NCBI GenBank assembly: GCA_009839745.1
Contig: VXPE01000124.1
Span: 1 to 57,642 of the forward strand
Reading direction: 5' to 3'
From: Candidatus Poribacteria bacterium
GTDB taxonomy: Bacteria > Poribacteria > WGA-4E > WGA-3G
Length of the DNA: 57,642 nucleotides
A program made the position numbers and the translations under genes. Position 1 is the first letter of the stretch; the number at the start of each line of letters is the position of its first letter. The notes under the pieces were generated by a model. The model was not told the DNA's origin. It did no database searches and saw only the letters and a list, made by a program, of their open reading frames with translations. Of the stretch, positions 54,900 through 57,642 are shown piece after piece.

Positions 54900-57128
54900 T
54901 CAACCTTCCAACCTTTCTGCATCCCAATTGAAAAATCGATCTTCAATTTCCTGCCATACTTTAGGTGAAACACGTCCAGCTGCTTCTTTGCACGCAATGA
55001 TGAGGTCCACCGCTCGGGAATACTGAAAATAGTTCTCTAATTCTTTGTCTGAAACCGCAAGCATGTCGCTGGTTATACCCAAAACAGAGAGCCAAGCGTC
55101 GCGAATAGATTCTGCTGGTGGTTTAATAGATTCCCCTCTCCCTGCTCTCCTGATAAATTTCCGCTGTTCGTTGAATCGTGCGACCATTCGCTGTAAATCC
55201 ACGCCTTTGAAGATTTTCATCTGTTCCATACGTTTGACAAGTGTTATGCGTTCCCGTAGCTCTTCATCAAATCGATCTCTGTTCGCAGCGGAGAAAAGTC
55301 GGTAAAAATAAAGGTCCACATACCGGTAGAGATCTTGGTAGAGATTTTGGTGAAGGTCTTGGTGGAGGTCTTGATAAAAGTATAAGTAAAGGCCTAGGTT
55401 TGGGCCTAGGTGGAGACTTTGGTAGGAGTCTGGGTTGAGGTATCGATAGAAATGAAGGGCGTATTTAACATTCTCCTTAACTTCTTTCTTAATTGTATTA
55501 GACCAATGTAGAGAAAAGTATTGATCGATCACAAATGCTCGTTTAGTAAGTCCACTGTATTGGTTGTCCGTGCTGTCTGTAATACGTTTTGCCCATCGGA
55601 ACAGCGATTTGAGCCCATCAGTGTTTGTCGACTTAGAAGCTTCCACTTCCATTGCCACAAGCAAATCGTCTGCCTCTCGCATTAAACCAGCAGTCAGTAG
55701 GAATACCTCACGCCAATGTTCATCGTGTAGATGCCCCGTCACTAATCCTTGGATTGATTGGGGATGTCCTACGATATAATTCGCCGTTAAATACTCCTGA
55801 AACGTCAAGTGAGAGAAAGAATAGGAACCCCTGACGCGTTCAACGAAAAGCCCCTGATCTATAAGAATTGTATCCAAAATTTTGGGAGCATTGAATGTTT
55901 CCAGTGTATTCGCATTGCCCTCCCCGAATTCTCGAATCTGTGTAATGAGTTCGTTTTTACTAAAAAAAAGACGGTTCGCCTCAAAATTTTTCGCCGCAAT
56001 TTCAGAGAGCATCCTCTTTTCATCCGCAATATCCAAATATTGATTTATTGACGCGCCTTGATGAACTAATTTTTCAGCTGCCCACTCTTCGAGAAAAACG
56101 CTGAGTGCCTTTTCATAAAGACTTGACCGGTTTCTTGGTAAAGTTTGCGATCTATCGTAGACCGTACACAGAAGCGTAAGCAGTAATGGATTTCGTGCCA
56201 ACTCTTTGGTTGCTGAATGCTCGCTTGCATTCAGCATCATCCAGCAGTGCTTAGCTGTTTCCATATCATCGTGGAGCTGCCGACGATACTCATCAGGTGT
56301 TGAATCGAACCAATTTTTGATATACGTCTGAATCTGTGAATCATCAAAATCTGCCATCTCAACTTCAACAAAACGCCTAAATCCTCCTTTGTACGCCGCT
56401 ATCCGGCAAGAGGCGATAAAGCGGTTTTGGCTATATTGATCGACGAAATCCCCAATTTTAAGAATGACATTGTTAACATTTGAAGTTGGGACCTCGTCAA
56501 GCCCGTCGAAGAGTATCAGCAGTCTACCCGATTTCAACGCAGCGTTTGTCATCAATTTTGGATCTGGATAACCACATACTTCAAACTCGTAAGCAATCAG
56601 TGTTTCAATATCTATTTGATCCTCGGTGAATCTCTTCAGTTCAAGGAAGACAGGAATACTTTTGTGTTCAAAATTCCCATTCTTTCCCTTGAGTGCTTCA
56701 AGTCCAACTTTTCGGAGAAACGTGGATTTTCCAACACCGGGACCACCAAGCAACATTAGATACTGTTCGTCATTGGCAGCTTGTGTTCCATTCTGGCGTT
56801 CATCCGAGGTTGAATCAAAATGTAGTCTACTTCTTTCTCGGAACGCTTGTTCAACCTCTTCGGACGATCTATACCGTAATGCTGTGTGCTGATTTAAGAA
56901 CTGAACTGTCACATAGACCTCATCAAGCAGTATTGGTTTCCGCATCTCGGCACAGGAGACTTTGATTTCGCCGTGCCGATGTCTATAGTTTTTCTCATAC
57001 TGGTGACAGGCGTTAGCGATTTTTGCCTCTAATGTGTCATACCCCTTTCCAGTTAACTCACAGACGTTTTTGAAGATTTCTGTTACAACTCCTGATTTGA
57101 GAAGTTCGGTTGCAATTTCAAGATCCAT
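54900..57128 (-). CDS. Bacterial NACHT (NLR-like) NTPase with a Tyr/Leu tandem-repeat insert
   Basis: 742 residues. N-terminal effector-like helical part ending YEKNYRHRHGEIKVSCAEMR and LDEVYV, as usual before bacterial NACHT. Walker A GGPGVGKST (128-136), Walker B LLILFDGLDEVP (Asp208, Asp211), sensor IASCRIAAY, NPLLLTLLC and the winged-helix SFSHLTFQEYLTA. A C-terminal helical region follows. About residues 578-605 read FYQDLHQDLHQNLYQDLYRY, a 4-residue tandem repeat. Known bNACHT proteins act against phages, probably through C-terminal sensing. GGAGG precedes the ATG. It lies between Argonaute and Type ISP genes. Confidence 0.88.
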   Translation of the reverse strand: MDLEIATELLKSGVVTEIFKNVCELTGKGYDTLEAKIANACHQYEKNYRHRHGEIKVSCAEMRKPILLDEVYVTVQFLNQHTALRYRSSEEVEQAFRERSRLHFDSTSDERQNGTQAANDEQYLMLLGGPGVGKSTFLRKVGLEALKGKNGNFEHKSIPVFLELKRFTEDQIDIETLIAYEFEVCGYPDPKLMTNAALKSGRLLILFDGLDEVPTSNVNNVILKIGDFVDQYSQNRFIASCRIAAYKGGFRRFVEVEMADFDDSQIQTYIKNWFDSTPDEYRRQLHDDMETAKHCWMMLNASEHSATKELARNPLLLTLLCTVYDRSQTLPRNRSSLYEKALSVFLEEWAAEKLVHQGASINQYLDIADEKRMLSEIAAKNFEANRLFFSKNELITQIREFGEGNANTLETFNAPKILDTILIDQGLFVERVRGSYSFSHLTFQEYLTANYIVGHPQSIQGLVTGHLHDEHWREVFLLTAGLMREADDLLVAMEVEASKSTNTDGLKSLFRWAKRITDSTDNQYSGLTKRAFVIDQYFSLHWSNTIKKEVKENVKYALHFYRYLNPDSYQSLHLGPNLGLYLYFYQDLHQDLHQNLYQDLYRYVDLYFYRLFSAANRDRFDEELRERITLVKRMEQMKIFKGVDLQRMVARFNEQRKFIRRAGRGESIKPPAESIRDAWLSVLGITSDMLAVSDKELENYFQYSRAVDLIIACKEAAGRVSPKVWQEIEDRFFNWDAERLEG
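55314..55440 (-). repeat. 12-base tandem repeat inside the NACHT gene
   Basis: Imperfect units of the type TCTTGGTAGAGA / TTTTGGTGAAGG / TCTTGGTGGAGG (plus strand) encode Q-D/N-L-H/Y repeats; flanking sequence (55388-55440) is a more decayed continuation with CCTAGG motifs. A candidate for slippage-driven length change. Confidence 0.75.
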
Positions 57129-57186
57129 TGTTTACCTCCATGTTTTAATTCATGTTAGTCAACAGGTTACCGCACACGGCGTGTGC

Positions 57187-57642
57187 CTACTGCTTTAATG
57201 CAGGCAATCCATCAACAATATCCACCGTCTCTAAACTGACCGTGATAACCTGCCCAATGAGACGAAGTATATATTCCGGGTCTTCCTCGCAATTCGGATT
57301 GTTGACGATGCCGCTCCGTTTGTCCACCTTGACACGATACTGATCCACGACCCATTCCAGTGCAGACCGATTCCCTAACCGATAATCAAACACCTCCGGA
57401 GGGATGCCCTCTAACGTGAGAAAGTCGTTGTATTTCAACTGCGTTTTGTCTTTGGAGAATTTCATCCGCTCTACAGTCAAATCTACTTGCATTCCCGGTG
57501 TCTCTATAGGATTGAGTTTATCGTATTCGAGCTGCGATTCGTAGTTGATGTGGAGGTCTGCCAATCGCGCACCAGCGTTGGCAAATCCCCAGAAGTCTTC
57601 GGCAAAAGGGATGTGTGGTAAATCCCGCTTCAGGTTTTCCTG
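57187..57642 (-). CDS. Type ISP restriction-modification enzyme, C-terminal end (partial)
   Basis: The last 151 residues, open to the window edge; an inner ATG at 57564 is not the start. The sequence IPFAEDFWGFANAGARLADL, then MKFSKDKTQLKYNDFLTLEGIPPE, RLGNRSALEWVVDQYRVK, SGIVNNPN and ILRLIGQVITVSLETV in pieces matches the target-recognition end of single-chain Type ISP (LlaGI-like) enzymes, which combine nuclease, helicase, methylase and TRD. They methylate one strand and cut after ATP-driven translocation. 58 bases separate it from the NACHT gene, which follows in the same direction. Confidence 0.85.
   Translation of the reverse strand, partial: QENLKRDLPHIPFAEDFWGFANAGARLADLHINYESQLEYDKLNPIETPGMQVDLTVERMKFSKDKTQLKYNDFLTLEGIPPEVFDYRLGNRSALEWVVDQYRVKVDKRSGIVNNPNCEEDPEYILRLIGQVITVSLETVDIVDGLPALKQ

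Overview
The window looks like a chromosomal segment of an uncultivated Gram-negative bacterium, most likely Candidatus Poribacteria or a close relative. The basis is a UBact (Gram-negative Pup homologue) proteasome cluster, abundant sulfatase / enolase-superfamily / Gfo-Idh-MocA catabolic genes, a cell-surface subtilase with a T9SS-like C-terminus, and very many short interspersed repeats. No 16S gene is present, so the assignment is an inference from gene content.

Layout. (1) 1-2480: the 5' two thirds of a 23S rRNA gene (minus strand), preceded by tRNA-Ala(UGC) and a degraded tRNA-like piece, but with no 16S gene upstream; a protein gene starts there instead. (2) 2503-9728 (minus): a complete UBact-proteasome operon in transcription order Mpa/ARC ATPase, Dop, UBact, PrcB, PrcA, PafA. 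(3) 10024-20257: long-chain acyl-CoA ligase, small membrane protein, YegS-type lipid kinase overlapping a 1388-residue subtilase, and a lipoprotein built from two fused LivK-like binding domains. (4) 20813-46731: sulfatase, two enolase-superfamily dehydratases, PLP decarboxylase, a DppD-DppF fusion ATPase, MutL, two Gfo/Idh/MocA oxidoreductases, metallo-hydrolase, class V aminotransferase, CysE, PurH, orphan HicB-like protein, Fe-ADH, 2-hydroxyacid dehydrogenase, HyuA and MurB. (5) 46750-57642: a defence island with a D12-class DNA adenine methylase and its restriction enzyme, an ISAs1-type insertion sequence, a SIR2-GHKL-APAZ protein with a short Argonaute (SPARSA-like), a bacterial NACHT NTPase, and the C-terminus of a Type ISP restriction-modification enzyme running off the edge.

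The most unusual signal is not a gene. A family of about 85-120 bp repeats begins near AGCCCGTAATGAAATGGAG and ends in CCGCAAGGAAAATTAAAAA. It sits immediately before start codons, where its end supplies an AAGG Shine-Dalgarno and an A/T spacer, and it also lies in frame inside coding sequences. A second set of GC-rich palindromes is inserted in frame in at least five conserved enzymes. Together these suggest repeats that are reshaping translation starts, protein termini and protein linkers.

The genes of region 2 form one pathway: PafA ligates UBact to lysines, Mpa unfolds the conjugate into the PrcA/PrcB chamber, and Dop recycles the tag. UBact already ends in Glu. Region 5 groups four unrelated anti-phage strategies, with the IS inserted exactly between two divergent defence promoters.
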